DNA of 64,000 nt from Campylobacteraceae bacterium (GTDB lineage: Bacteria > Campylobacterota > Campylobacteria > Campylobacterales > Sulfurovaceae). The first letter of the stretch is position 1. Each line of letters begins with the position of its first letter. The stretch is taken from NCBI GenBank assembly GCA_027068975.1, contig JALXFN010000074.1:62001-126000 (forward strand), in the 5' to 3' direction. A model generated the notes under the pieces. That model was given only the letters and a program-made list of their open reading frames with translations, searched no databases and had not been told where the DNA came from. This document shows, piece by piece, positions 23,970-32,684 of the stretch. The translations under genes and the position numbers were made by a program.

Positions 23970-24752
23970 ATGAAATTGACTATATCTCAACTGGATGACT
24001 TTAACACAAATGGATATTTAATTCTACGTAATTTTGCAGATAAAGCAGCGTGTGAAGCTATTTTAGATGTAGCACAAGCCCATTTAAAACATAAGATTGA
24101 ACCTATAGAGACAGAGGTTGGTTATCATACAAAGTCCAAAGAGTATCGAACCAAAGTTGTCAACTATAATAGTATAGAAGATGAAGAAGTAGTGACCGTA
24201 AGACGGCTTCGTCAGGTTTATCATAGGGATATATTATTTAAAAATTGGATGGAAAATAGAAAAATACGTCCTATACTTGAACAAGTATTAGATGACAAGG
24301 TTGTTATTACAACGGCACATCATAACTCTATTATGACTAAAATGCCTTATACAAGCTCTGAGACTGCATGGCATCAAGATAGACGTTATTGGTCTTTTAC
24401 AGATGATAACTTGGTCTCTGTTTGGTTAGCACTGGATGAGGAACATAGTCAAAATGGTGTTTTAGAGTTTATTCCTAAAAGTCATACAATGCAGTTTTCG
24501 CAAGAGCAGTTTGGAGATAAAGATTACTTTAAAACAGAACATCCTCTTAACAAATCTCTCATAGAGACAAAACAGAGTACAAATTTAAGTCGTGGAGATG
24601 TGGTTCTTTTTCATTGTAAACTACTACATAGAGCCAATAAAAATAGTACCGATACCCCTAAAATATCTTTTGTTTACACCGTTAAAGGGGAAAGAACAAA
24701 AGCACTAAAAGGGAGCAGGTCAGCCCAATATCCTGAAATTTTATTAGATTAG
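23970..24752 (+). CDS. phytanoyl-CoA dioxygenase (PhyH) family oxygenase
   Basis: A 260-residue Fe(II)/2-oxoglutarate-type oxygenase. The iron facial triad is visible as TAWHQDRRYW (His-x-Asp) and LFHCKLLHRANKNST (distal His, with Arg two residues later for 2-oxoglutarate). NGVLEFIPKSHTMQF is the conserved central loop of PhyH proteins. The substrate is unknown; bacterial members act on small metabolites, amino acids or lipids. Single gene placed upstream of trxA with its own promoter region in between. Confidence 0.88.
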   Translation: MKLTISQLDDFNTNGYLILRNFADKAACEAILDVAQAHLKHKIEPIETEVGYHTKSKEYRTKVVNYNSIEDEEVVTVRRLRQVYHRDILFKNWMENRKIRPILEQVLDDKVVITTAHHNSIMTKMPYTSSETAWHQDRRYWSFTDDNLVSVWLALDEEHSQNGVLEFIPKSHTMQFSQEQFGDKDYFKTEHPLNKSLIETKQSTNLSRGDVVLFHCKLLHRANKNSTDTPKISFVYTVKGERTKALKGSRSAQYPEILLD

Positions 24753-24754
24753 TC

Positions 24755-24783
24755 TTGACAAATATGAAAAGATAGGTTATAAA
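24755..24783 (+). promoter_or_regulatory. sigma70-like promoter upstream of trxA
   Basis: TTGACA (24755-24760), 17 bases, then TATAAA (24778-24783), just after the PhyH stop. A second TATAAT at 24835-24840 lies closer to the trxA start and may be the principal -10. Both are read by eye only. Confidence 0.5.
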
Positions 24784-24880
24784 TCAACTACGTACCTAGA
24801 TAAGGTTTATTATTTAGGTTTAACAAAGTTGATGTATAATTACGGCATTAACGAATTTAACTAATTAAAGGATACGAAAT

Positions 24881-25198
24881 ATGGCAACATACGTAGAACT
24901 AACACAAGACAACTTTGAAGCAACAATCGCAGAAGGCGTAACAATGGTAGACTTTTGGGCTCCATGGTGTGGACCTTGTAGAATGATTGCTCCAGTTGTA
25001 GAAGAACTAGCAGAAGACTTTGATGGTAAAGCTACAATCGCAAAAGTAAACACAGATGAGCAACAAGAGATTTCTGTAAAATATGGAATCCGTTCTATTC
25101 CTGCTATTCTTTTCTTTAAAGATGGTGAGCTTGTAGACCAAATGGTAGGTGCAGCTTCTAAAGATGCATTTGCTGAAAAGATTAATGCTATTTTATAG
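24881..25198 (+). CDS. trxA: thioredoxin 1
   Basis: A 105-residue thioredoxin: MVDFWAPWCGPCRMIAPVVEEL carries the WCGPC active site, VNTDEQQEISVKYGIRSIPAILFF the cis-Pro region. Full, canonical length. It reduces cytosolic disulfides and is kept reduced by TrxB, whose gene follows 141 bases later on the same strand. The codon use (many GCA, ACA, GAA) suggests high expression. A stem follows the stop at 25207-25225. Confidence 0.97.
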   Translation: MATYVELTQDNFEATIAEGVTMVDFWAPWCGPCRMIAPVVEELAEDFDGKATIAKVNTDEQQEISVKYGIRSIPAILFFKDGELVDQMVGAASKDAFAEKINAIL

Positions 25199-25206
25199 CA
25201 ACCTTT

Positions 25207-25225
25207 TATCCCTATTTTAGGGATA
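25207..25225 (+). terminator. stem after trxA
   Basis: TATCCCTA-TTT-TAGGGATA is a perfect 8-bp stem starting 9 bases after the trxA stop. The T-run that follows is weak (ACTTCTTTG), so termination may be partial, leaving some read-through into trxB. Confidence 0.6.
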
Positions 25226-25240
25226 ACTTCTTTGTATTAT

Positions 25241-25260
25241 GTTCGACTTATCGAACCTAC
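25241..25260 (-). repeat. GTAGG-type hairpin element
   Basis: GTTCGA-CTTA-TCGAAC followed by CTAC; on the minus strand GTAGGTTCGATAAGTCGAAC. The lead GTAGGTTCGATAA is the same as in the degenerate copy at 17173. It lies in the trxA-trxB gap. Confidence 0.6.
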
Positions 25261-25339
25261 TCTCTTTTTTAAATAAAATTTTTATAAAAATCATAATAGG
25301 ATATTGTTTTCATAAAAATTTATATCAAGGAATATAATT

Positions 25340-26281
25340 ATGTTAGATTGTGCAATTATTGGTGGGGGGCCAGCAGGACTTACAGCTGGACTTTATGCGA
25401 CTAGAGGTGGTCTTAAAAATGTAACCCTATTTGAGATGGGGCTTCCTGGTGGGCAGATTACACAAAGTTCAGAAATAGAGAACTACCCAGGGTTTTTTGA
25501 ACATGACAAAACGGGTATGGACTTTATGGATACTTGGCAAAAGCAGTGTTTTCATTTTGGGTTAAAACATGAGATGAAAAAAGTAGAACGTGTGGCTAAA
25601 ACGGGTGAACACTTTACTATTACTTTAGAGGGTGGAGAAACAGTAGAGGCGTTAACAGTGATTACATGTACAGGTTCTACACCTAAAAGAGCAGGTTTTA
25701 AGGGAGAAGATGAGTTCTTTGGAAAAGGTGTCTCGACTTGTGCTACCTGTGATGGATTTTTTTACAAAGATAAACCAGTAACTGTTTTAGGTGGAGGAGA
25801 CACAGCTTTAGAAGAGGCATTTTATCTCTCAAATATCTGTTCAGATGTTTACGTGGTACATAGAAGAGATGAGTTTAGAGCAGCACCACCAACACTTGAA
25901 CGTGTTAAGAGAAAAGAGAATATACACCTTATTACTGACTCTGTTATAGAAGAAGCCTATGGTGGTATGATAGGGCTTGAAGGTGTAAAAATTAAGAATA
26001 TTAAAACCAATGAAATTACCGATATGAAAAATACAGGACTTTTTGTATTTGTAGGGCATAATGTTCAAAATTCTGTCTTAAAAGATGAAAATGGTGAGTT
26101 TATTTGTGACATGAATGATTGGGGGCAGGTGATAGTTGACCTTAGTATGAAAACATCACTAAAAGGTCTTTTTGCTGCTGGAGACATGAGAATAGAAGCA
26201 CCAAAACAAGTGGTTTCTGCTGCGGGTGATGGTTCCATTGCAGCGTTACAAGTTATTGCTTATATTCAGGAGTTGGCGTAA
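25340..26281 (+). CDS. trxB: thioredoxin reductase
   Basis: A 313-residue FAD/NADPH flavoprotein reducing thioredoxin. [20 protein letters not shown] is the FAD-binding loop, [12 protein letters not shown] the redox-active Cxx[17 protein letters not shown] the NADPH loop with HRRDEFRA, and GLFAAGDMR the C-terminal FAD motif. Full length. TrxA is encoded just upstream, so the whole cytosolic thioredoxin couple is here. Confidence 0.97.
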   Translation: MLDCAIIGGGPAGLTAGLYATRGGLKNVTLFEMGLPGGQITQSSEIENYPGFFEHDKTGMDFMDTWQKQCFHFGLKHEMKKVERVAKTGEHFTITLEGGETVEALTVITCTGSTPKRAGFKGEDEFFGKGVSTCATCDGFFYKDKPVTVLGGGDTALEEAFYLSNICSDVYVVHRRDEFRAAPPTLERVKRKENIHLITDSVIEEAYGGMIGLEGVKIKNIKTNEITDMKNTGLFVFVGHNVQNSVLKDENGEFICDMNDWGQVIVDLSMKTSLKGLFAAGDMRIEAPKQVVSAAGDGSIAALQVIAYIQELA

Positions 26282-26409
26282 ATTTTCATTTCTATCTTAA
26301 ATTCTATGAGTTATACAACAATAAAAAGTATAAAATGTTACTAAGGTGGCATTTATTGGAAAAAAAAATATTTATAATAACAGTAGAATTTAAATTAAAA
26401 GGATTAAAA

Positions 26410-26784
26410 ATGAAAAAGAGTTTGATTGTACTAGGAAGTTTATTACTGTTGATGAGTGGATGTTCTCAACAAATAAAAAAGAGTTCAGTTGCCCCTAAAG
26501 TGACAGAAAAAGAGAATAAGGCTGAAGTCATTATTGCTCCAATTGATAAGAAAAAGGCTTTAGTTATAACTAAAGTAAAACCAGAGGTAGATGTTGTACA
26601 TGAGATTAAAAAACCAAAAGATGCTTTACCTGTTATTGTTGTTGACCCTATTGAAGAGGGAACTCCTGTTAAGGCAGTAGAAATTTTACCTGCTCATGAA
26701 GATTCTGTTCCTGTGGTTGAAAAGATTGAACCTACAGTAGAAGCAGTAGATATTATACCTTTAGAAGAAGATACTACCAACTAA
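26410..26784 (+). CDS. small acidic lipoprotein with low-complexity tail
   Basis: The start is placed at MKKSLIVLGSLLLLMSGCSQ, preceded by AAAAGGATTAAAA; the open frame extends 25 codons upstream but without a ribosome site. The lipobox is LMSGC at Cys18. The remaining 107 residues are Val, Pro, Glu and Lys rich with a loose repeat (VIIAPIDKKKA, VIVVDPIEEGTPV, VEILPAHEDSVPVV, VDIIPLEED) and no recognisable fold. It probably spans or spaces in the periplasm. Function unknown. Confidence 0.6.
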   Translation: MKKSLIVLGSLLLLMSGCSQQIKKSSVAPKVTEKENKAEVIIAPIDKKKALVITKVKPEVDVVHEIKKPKDALPVIVVDPIEEGTPVKAVEILPAHEDSVPVVEKIEPTVEAVDIIPLEEDTTN

Positions 26785-26818
26785 AAGTAAAAATTGGGAA
26801 CGATAAGATAATAGACCT

Positions 26819-26847
26819 CTCGACTTAGCTAAGGCTATGACTTCGAG
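26819..26847 (+). other. unexplained stem-loop in the lipoprotein-dapB gap
   Basis: CTCGA-CTT-AGC-TAAG-GCT-ATGACT-TCGAG forms a two-part stem. The 246-base gap 26785-27030 otherwise holds no gene that I can support. The stem may be a terminator or part of a small RNA or leader; nothing distinguishes these. Confidence 0.25.
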
Positions 26848-27030
26848 TATATTTAATAAAATCTAATGTAAAGATTATCTACAAAATATAAGGTGATGCA
26901 AGAAGTCTAATATTTATGGTTCCCTCTTCCTTTGTGTAAAAATATTAAATTTTTATTTAACTCTTACCCAACAACACATCCTTATAAAAAATTTTGTATA
27001 ATCCGACAGAAATTAACGCTAGGAAATAAC

Positions 27031-27798
27031 ATGGCAAAAGTAGGAATTTTAGGTAGTACGGGACGAATGGGTGAGCACCTTATTCATAATGTTCTTGAAC
27101 AAGATGGTTTAGAGTTAAGTGTTTTACATGTTTTTGATGAATTAAAAACAACAGTTCCTGAAACAACTTTAATCACTAATGATATGAAGGTGTTTTTAGA
27201 AAATTGTGATGTAGTTATAGACTTTTCTGCTCCTGTAGCAACACAAGCTCTGCTTGAAGCAGCACTTGAAAATCCTACACCATTGGTTATAGCAACTACT
27301 GGTTTTAATGAACATCAACAAAATCTCTTAGCCGAGGCTTCAAAAGAGATGGCTGTGCTTTACTCTTCAAATATGTCAGCAGGTATAGCCCTTCTTAAGC
27401 AGTTGGTTGAGCAGGTATCAGCAACACTTAAAGATTTTGATATTGAGATAGTAGAGCAACACCATCGGCATAAAGTGGACTCTCCATCAGGTACAGCTTT
27501 GACTTTGGGTGAGTTTGCTGCTAAGGGTAGAGGACTAGATTTAGACGCTGTTCGCATCTCTGGGCGTGATGGTCAAATAGGTGCAAGAACAAAAGATGAA
27601 ATTGCAGTTATGGCTTTAAGAGGTGGTGACATCGTAGGAAGACATACTGTAGGTTTTTATAATGATGGTGAATTTTTAGAGCTGAACCATACAGCAACCA
27701 GTCGTCAAACATTTTCTAAAGGGGCTATAAGAGCAGCTTCATGGATAGTTGGTAAACCAAGTGGTCTCTACTCTATTAATGACTGTTTAGGAATATAG
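27031..27798 (+). CDS. dapB: 4-hydroxy-tetrahydrodipicolinate reductase
   Basis: A 255-residue enzyme of the diaminopimelate/lysine pathway, feeding peptidoglycan. VGILGSTGRMGEH is the NAD(P)H loop, and EQHHRHKVDSPSGTALTLGE carries the catalytic His and Lys and the substrate loop. LVIATTGFNEHQ and YSSNMSAGIALLKQ are also typical. The start is set at MAKVGILGS after TAGGAAATAAC; the longer frame upstream (from 26932) has no family resemblance. purF starts 2 bases after its stop; the pair is also adjacent in Campylobacter jejuni. Confidence 0.96.
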   Translation: MAKVGILGSTGRMGEHLIHNVLEQDGLELSVLHVFDELKTTVPETTLITNDMKVFLENCDVVIDFSAPVATQALLEAALENPTPLVIATTGFNEHQQNLLAEASKEMAVLYSSNMSAGIALLKQLVEQVSATLKDFDIEIVEQHHRHKVDSPSGTALTLGEFAAKGRGLDLDAVRISGRDGQIGARTKDEIAVMALRGGDIVGRHTVGFYNDGEFLELNHTATSRQTFSKGAIRAASWIVGKPSGLYSINDCLGI

Positions 27799-27799
27799 T

Positions 27800-29170
27800 A
27801 TGTGTGCAATTGTAGGTGTCTTTGGAGCTGAAAATGCAGCACAGTTAGCGTACTATGCACTCTTTTCTATGCAGCATCGTGGGCAAGAATCTACGGGAAT
27901 CTCTTCTGCAGATGGAAAAAGAATACATCTTATCAAAAAAAGAGGCTTGGTAACAGAAGTCTTTCATGAAGGAAGACTAAAACTTCTCAAAGGTTTTTGT
28001 GCTATTGGACATAACCGTTACTCTACAGCAGGTAAAGATTCAGTTTTAGATGCTCAACCTGTATTTGCAAAGTACAAGCTAGGAGAGATTTCTGTAGCAC
28101 ATAATGGAAATTTAACCAATAAATACGAAGTTAGAGATGACCTTATAGAAAAAGGTGCTATTTTCCAAACAGAGATGGATACAGAAAATATAGTTCATCT
28201 TATAGCAAAAAGTCAAAAAAACAAACTTAAAGCACGTATTAAAGACATGCTAAAAAAGATAGAGGGTGCTTACTGTTTAGCCATTCAAAGTCGAAGTAAA
28301 ATGTTTGTGGTTCGTGACCGTTTTGGTATTCGTCCTTTAAGCCTTGGTAAACTTAAAAATGGGGGCTATATAGTCGCTTCAGAGACTTGTGCTTTTGATT
28401 TAGTAGGTGCAGAGTTTGTACGTGATATAAAACCAGGAGAGATGCTTATTTTTGAAAAGGGTAAAGAGCCACACTCAGAGATGATTTTTGAATCTGACCC
28501 ACACCCTTGTGCATTTGAGTATATTTATTTTGCGAGACCAGATTCTATTATTGATGGTAAAACGGTTTATAATATGCGTTTAGAGATGGGTAAACAGTTA
28601 GCAAAAGAGACTCCTGCTGATATTGATTTGGTCTTGCCTGTACCAGACTCTGGTGTAGCAGCGGCCAAAGGTTATGCCGATGGTATGGGTGTTCCTTTTG
28701 AGATGGGCATTGTGCGAAACCACTATGTGGGGCGTACCTTTATTGAGCCAACACAAGAGATAAGAGACTTAAAGGTAAAATTAAAACTTTCACCTATTAA
28801 AGATATGATAAAAGGTAAAAGAGTTGCTATAGTAGATGACTCATTAGTACGAGGAACAACCTCTAAGCAGATTGTTCAAATGCTTAAAGATGCAGGAGCA
28901 AAAGAGGTTCATATGCGTATTGCAGCACCTGAAATTAAGTACCCTTGTCGTTATGGAATAGACACTGCTACTTCACAAGAGCTTATATCCTTTTCTAAAA
29001 CACCCCAAGAGATAGCTGAGTATATTGGTGCAAAATCACTCGGTTTTTTATCGATAGAGGGTTTAAAAGAGTCATTAGGTGATGACAGTAACTATTCACT
29101 GGTGAGTTTTGATGGAAATTATTTTGCAGGTGGAAATGCAGATAGCCCTGGTTGTAGTAGAGTAGGGTAA
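27800..29170 (+). CDS. purF: amidophosphoribosyltransferase
   Basis: A 456-residue enzyme committing PRPP to purine synthesis. MCAIVGVFG gives the N-terminal nucleophile Cys2 after Met removal; SMQHRGQESTGI and GHNRYSTAG belong to the glutaminase domain. RDRFGIRPLSLG and VAIVDDSLVRGTTSKQIV (PRPP loop) mark the transferase domain. Full length. Part of the dapB-purF unit; a stem at 29191-29214 follows. Confidence 0.97.
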   Translation: MCAIVGVFGAENAAQLAYYALFSMQHRGQESTGISSADGKRIHLIKKRGLVTEVFHEGRLKLLKGFCAIGHNRYSTAGKDSVLDAQPVFAKYKLGEISVAHNGNLTNKYEVRDDLIEKGAIFQTEMDTENIVHLIAKSQKNKLKARIKDMLKKIEGAYCLAIQSRSKMFVVRDRFGIRPLSLGKLKNGGYIVASETCAFDLVGAEFVRDIKPGEMLIFEKGKEPHSEMIFESDPHPCAFEYIYFARPDSIIDGKTVYNMRLEMGKQLAKETPADIDLVLPVPDSGVAAAKGYADGMGVPFEMGIVRNHYVGRTFIEPTQEIRDLKVKLKLSPIKDMIKGKRVAIVDDSLVRGTTSKQIVQMLKDAGAKEVHMRIAAPEIKYPCRYGIDTATSQELISFSKTPQEIAEYIGAKSLGFLSIEGLKESLGDDSNYSLVSFDGNYFAGGNADSPGCSRVG

Positions 29171-29183
29171 CTTATCTTATTTA

Positions 29184-29223
29184 TATCAACGGCTCAGCCC
29201 TTAGTAGCTGAGCCTAATTGATA
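29184..29223. terminator. bidirectional stem between purF and the NlpC/P60 gene
   Basis: GGCTCAGC (29191-29198) and GCTGAGCC (29207-29214) form an 8-bp stem, extended by TATCAA / TTGATA on the outside. It lies between the convergent purF and minus-strand peptidase genes and could terminate both, although flanking T-runs are short. Confidence 0.55.
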
Positions 29224-29224
29224 C

Positions 29225-30559
29225 TTAAAAATTGACAATCCCTGTGAGTGTATTAATTAGCATACTTTTTTTACGCACATCAGAACGTTCAGCTCCTGGT
29301 TTTGTTGTTGAAATGATAGCTCTTCCCATAACCCTTTTTTTGCCGTTGTTTAATCGTACACCCCAGTAGTTGTGTAGAATAATAGGTTCACCTTTGTGTT
29401 CTCCTAAGTAGAGCATAATATGACCAGGAACACAGAGTAGGGAACGACAAGGTTTTGCATTGGCTAAAATGGTTGCTTTTTTGGTCTGTGCATCAAGACC
29501 TCTTATAGAGATAGCATCACCATCTTGTGCTTGTTGTCTTGAGTTTCTACGAAGATAAATTCCAAAAGGAGCAAAGAAGTCACGAGTTAAAGCAGAGCAG
29601 TCTCTCGTTTCCATTTTCCCACCCCAACCATATGGTTCACCTACGAGTTGGTTACTAATATAAGCAACGTTTTTTGCATTAAATTTGATAGGTTTATAGG
29701 CAATAATATTGATGTCATTATCATGTACATTTACTTTTGCTATGTTGGCATAACCGTTAGCATTTTTTTTAGCTATTAAATACTTTTTTGTTGTTGGGTC
29801 AACAGGAAAAATTGTTCCTAGTTTAACCAAGGATAGATAGACTCCATCATCTAATAGTTGTAAATTGTCTTTTATAGTAACTGCATATTTGTCATTTCTA
29901 AAACTGTTTTGAAAGTCCGAATCAACCAGTGCCATGTCAGAAACTTTTATCCATCCAAAGGCATAAGATGTTTTTACGTAAGCCCATTTTTTGTCTAAAG
30001 AGTAGTGTGAGACAAAGAGAGGAGTATTGATATAAACAGCAGAGTTTTGATTGTAGTCAAATGGAAACCCTTCCCCTGTTCTATTTGGGTTATAATATAT
30101 CTCTTTTAGAGAAGGATAAAGTTTTAAGTTAGTATGTTTAAGCGTTATACCTGGTTTATCAATACTCTCATAGTTGTTAAAATTTGAGTTTTTAATGGCA
30201 TATTTATACCAGCTCTTTGGGATTCTACTCCCATCTCTATTATAGGTTTTTTCTCTAGCATATTTAAATTGCCATGTTTTTTCAACTTCTGTTAGCTCCA
30301 TACTTGTGATATCCCAAGGTTCAAAATATTTTTGATTGTATTGGCTATCGTAGTAGAGCTGTTCTTCTCTACTCATGGGTGTAATTTGTTTTGTAAATGG
30401 TGTTGTGTCTTGTACAATGTTTGTGGTATCGGCTATTTGTTTTGCTGGCATATAGTCTATATCAGAGTTTCTACGCTCACCAAATGTTAAAATAGTATCA
30501 GCATAAACAGATGTACTAAGTAGAGAAAGTAGGCTAATAGATAAAATAATGTTTTTCAA
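29225..30559 (-). CDS. NlpC/P60 peptidoglycan endopeptidase with SH3-type domains
   Basis: A 444-residue exported protein. Signal peptide 1-20 (SLLSLLSTSVYAD). The N-terminal 130 residues match the stabilising domain preceding SH3 in this group (AREKTYNRDGSRIPKSWYKYAI). Two SH3-like parts follow (YSLDKKWAYVKTSYAFGWIKVSDM). The catalytic domain near 300-420 has PYGWGGKMETRDCSALTRDFF (Cys) and PGHIMLYLGEH (His). It should cleave stem peptides during wall remodelling. Convergent with purF. Confidence 0.9.
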   Translation of the reverse strand: MKNIILSISLLSLLSTSVYADTILTFGERRNSDIDYMPAKQIADTTNIVQDTTPFTKQITPMSREEQLYYDSQYNQKYFEPWDITSMELTEVEKTWQFKYAREKTYNRDGSRIPKSWYKYAIKNSNFNNYESIDKPGITLKHTNLKLYPSLKEIYYNPNRTGEGFPFDYNQNSAVYINTPLFVSHYSLDKKWAYVKTSYAFGWIKVSDMALVDSDFQNSFRNDKYAVTIKDNLQLLDDGVYLSLVKLGTIFPVDPTTKKYLIAKKNANGYANIAKVNVHDNDINIIAYKPIKFNAKNVAYISNQLVGEPYGWGGKMETRDCSALTRDFFAPFGIYLRRNSRQQAQDGDAISIRGLDAQTKKATILANAKPCRSLLCVPGHIMLYLGEHKGEPIILHNYWGVRLNNGKKRVMGRAIISTTKPGAERSDVRKKSMLINTLTGIVNF

Positions 30560-30750
30560 TATAATCTCCTTAGTAATTAAATTTAGTTTTATTTATTATA
30601 ATCAAAATAAAGTTTAAAAGCTAGAGTAGAGGTTATATCTATGAAGAATTTAAGATATCTTTACACACCGTTTAAATAATTTTAAACAACTCTATGTAAA
30701 TATAAATTTTATAGGAACAATGTATGTTTTTATAGGTTAATTTAACTAAA

Positions 30751-30776
30751 AAAAAGAGTTCTATTTTACTCTTTTT
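30751..30776 (-). terminator. rho-independent terminator of hisIE
   Basis: On the minus strand AAAAAGAGT-AAAATAGA-ACTCTTTTT followed by further T: a 9-bp stem with a U-run, overlapping the hisIE stop codon. The 200-base stretch 30560-30760 to its left contains no other feature that I can support. Confidence 0.75.
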
Positions 30777-31426
30777 TCTTTTTCAGTAATTCCAGATACA
30801 CCAAAACGACGTGCTAATTCTTGTTTAACACGGTCAGGTGAAATATCACGGTATCCAAGACCAACTAAAGTGTGGTAGAGTAAATCAGCTGATTCATAAA
30901 TAACTTGTTCATCAGACTCTTCATCTATCGCGACACAAACTTCGTCGGCTTCTTCACGAATTTTACTGAGCATAAGCTCTTTATCATTGAGTAATTTTTT
31001 TGTCCATGATTTTTCTGTAGATGTAGAATTTTTACGCTCTAATATAGTATGATAAAGGGTATCTACTACTCCATACATTACATTGGTGTTTACTTCTTGT
31101 TCTAATACTCTTTTTTCTTGAACAACAGAAGTAAAGAAACAGCTTTTCGTACCTGTATGACATGCCACACCATTTTGATGAATTTTAAGTACTAGTGTAT
31201 CTGCATCACAGTCGAGTAATATATCTTTAATCTCTTGTGTATGGTTTGAACTCTCACCCTTTTTCCAAATACGTTGTTTGCTACGACTAAAGTAGTGAGC
31301 ATAACCTGTAGAAAGTGTTAGTTTGTAAGCCTCTTCATTCATATAGGCTAACATAAGTACTTCATTGGTTTCATGGTCTTGTGCAATAGCAGGGATAAGG
31401 GGGGTTTTGTTCCAATTAATGGTCAT
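30761..31426 (-). CDS. hisIE: bifunctional phosphoribosyl-AMP cyclohydrolase / phosphoribosyl-ATP pyrophosphatase
   Basis: Steps 2 and 3 of histidine synthesis in one 221-residue chain. HisI part: MLAYMNEEAYKLTL, YFSRSKQRIWKKGESSNHTQ, LDCDADTLVLKI and HTGTKSCFF (zinc and Mg ligands). HisE part from about 115: LYHTILERKN, KIREEADEVCVAI, YESADLLYHTLV. The start is placed at MTINWNKTPLIPA; an in-frame ATG 11 codons upstream lies inside a GTAGG hairpin repeat and the added residues are encoded by that repeat. Confidence 0.95.
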   Translation of the reverse strand: MTINWNKTPLIPAIAQDHETNEVLMLAYMNEEAYKLTLSTGYAHYFSRSKQRIWKKGESSNHTQEIKDILLDCDADTLVLKIHQNGVACHTGTKSCFFTSVVQEKRVLEQEVNTNVMYGVVDTLYHTILERKNSTSTEKSWTKKLLNDKELMLSKIREEADEVCVAIDEESDEQVIYESADLLYHTLVGLGYRDISPDRVKQELARRFGVSGITEKEKRVK

Positions 31427-31441
31427 AATGTAAGGTTCTCC

Positions 31442-31466
31442 GTAGGGTGCGATTGCCATCGCACCG
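31442..31466 (+). repeat. GTAGG-type hairpin element
   Basis: CGTA then GGTGCGAT-TGCC-ATCGCACC (8-bp perfect arms) then GTTAATG. It sits between the SPFH gene and hisIE and reads through the upstream part of the hisIE frame. Confidence 0.75.
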
Positions 31467-31474
31467 TTAATGTA

Positions 31475-32587
31475 TTATTGTTGTGCTGAAACAGCTCTTT
31501 GTGTTTTATCTTTGGTATCTACCCAAATATTAGGAACAGCTCCACCAGGTGTTAAGAATATCTTCGCATTTTTATTTGTTTTAAGTGCTTCGTTAAATTT
31601 ACCTTGAGTTTTAATTTGTTCTAGTTGAAGTAATTCAGGTGTTAATGATGCAGAAATTAAAGAGTTAGCTTTTGCTTGTTCCTGGGCTTCAATTCTAATT
31701 TTATCAGCTTGACCTTGAGCTACAATTCTGTTTCTTTCAGCTTCACCACGTGCAATTTCAGCATTTTTCTGAGCTTCTTGTTTTGCTCGTTCTTTTTGCT
31801 GTTCTGCAATGTTTACATTTTGTTTTTCTGCTTGAAGTTGTTCAATTTTTTCTCTAATTTTTTCAGGAAGAACAATGTTTCTAAGCTCTACAGCAGATAA
31901 AATAACAGGTTTTCCATTGAGTGATTGAACTTTTTCTGTCACTTTTGTTTGAATTGCTGTTGCTATCTCATTTCTCATTTCAGGAAGTTTCTCAGCTGCA
32001 TATTTACCAATAACGTCACGAACCACTTCACGTACTTTAGAGTTAATAATCTTCTCTTCCCAAGTATGTAATCCCCATTGTTCTATGGTTTTTGGTGCAG
32101 ACTCAGCTCTGAGTTGATACTGAACTGCTAAATCTATGTGTACCGTTAATCCCCTTTTGTCTAAGACGGGAATGGCTTTGTTTCGGATTAATCCATCATC
32201 TTGAATATTATTTAGACGCTTATATTGTCCTTCACTTCCAATAACATTGTTCTCATTACTATAAATAATCTGTTTTATTTTAGTATTGACTGTAATTATT
32301 TTTTGAATCATCGGAATATAGAAGTGAAGACCTGCATTAAGGGGTTTCTCTTCAAATTTACCTGTATTTACTTTAATCCCCACTTCACCAGAGTTAATAA
32401 TAGTAAATGGTTTAAAGAAAATAGTAGCCATAATAATTGCTAATACCACAAATAGCCATGAAGGTAGAGCTTTCCCTCCACCTCCACCATTGTTAGCGTT
32501 TTGTGATTGTGGTCTGTTTGGTGTTTTGTTGTTTCCACCACTTCCTGGCTGTTTCTTTTTAAAATAGTCGTTCATGTCTGCTGGCAT
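31475..32587 (-). CDS. SPFH/prohibitin-family membrane protein
   Basis: A 370-residue protein with a Gly/Asn-rich N terminus, one membrane helix (about 43-61, SWLFVVLAIIMATIFF), an SPFH/band 7 domain (INSGEVGIKVNTGKFEEKPLNAG, DLAVQYQLRAESAP) and a long Lys/Glu/Gln coiled coil (residues 235-310). It is like HflC or prohibitin and its Campylobacter homologue also lies beside ilvE. Likely forms large rings modulating membrane proteases or lipid domains (family knowledge). The start MPADMNDYFKKK is retained; Met5 is an alternative. Confidence 0.9.
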   Translation of the reverse strand: MPADMNDYFKKKQPGSGGNNKTPNRPQSQNANNGGGGGKALPSWLFVVLAIIMATIFFKPFTIINSGEVGIKVNTGKFEEKPLNAGLHFYIPMIQKIITVNTKIKQIIYSNENNVIGSEGQYKRLNNIQDDGLIRNKAIPVLDKRGLTVHIDLAVQYQLRAESAPKTIEQWGLHTWEEKIINSKVREVVRDVIGKYAAEKLPEMRNEIATAIQTKVTEKVQSLNGKPVILSAVELRNIVLPEKIREKIEQLQAEKQNVNIAEQQKERAKQEAQKNAEIARGEAERNRIVAQGQADKIRIEAQEQAKANSLISASLTPELLQLEQIKTQGKFNEALKTNKNAKIFLTPGGAVPNIWVDTKDKTQRAVSAQQ

Positions 32588-32684
32588 GTTTTTTCCTTAA
32601 ATAATGTGGCTAGACACATGAGCTCTCGTATGAAGAAAACCATGCGTTAGCATAATGTTTTGAGCTTTTGCTCAAAATATGTTT

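Noticed and set aside
31427-31459. Upstream start for hisIE
   Set aside because: The added residues are encoded by a GTAGG hairpin element and do not resemble the family.
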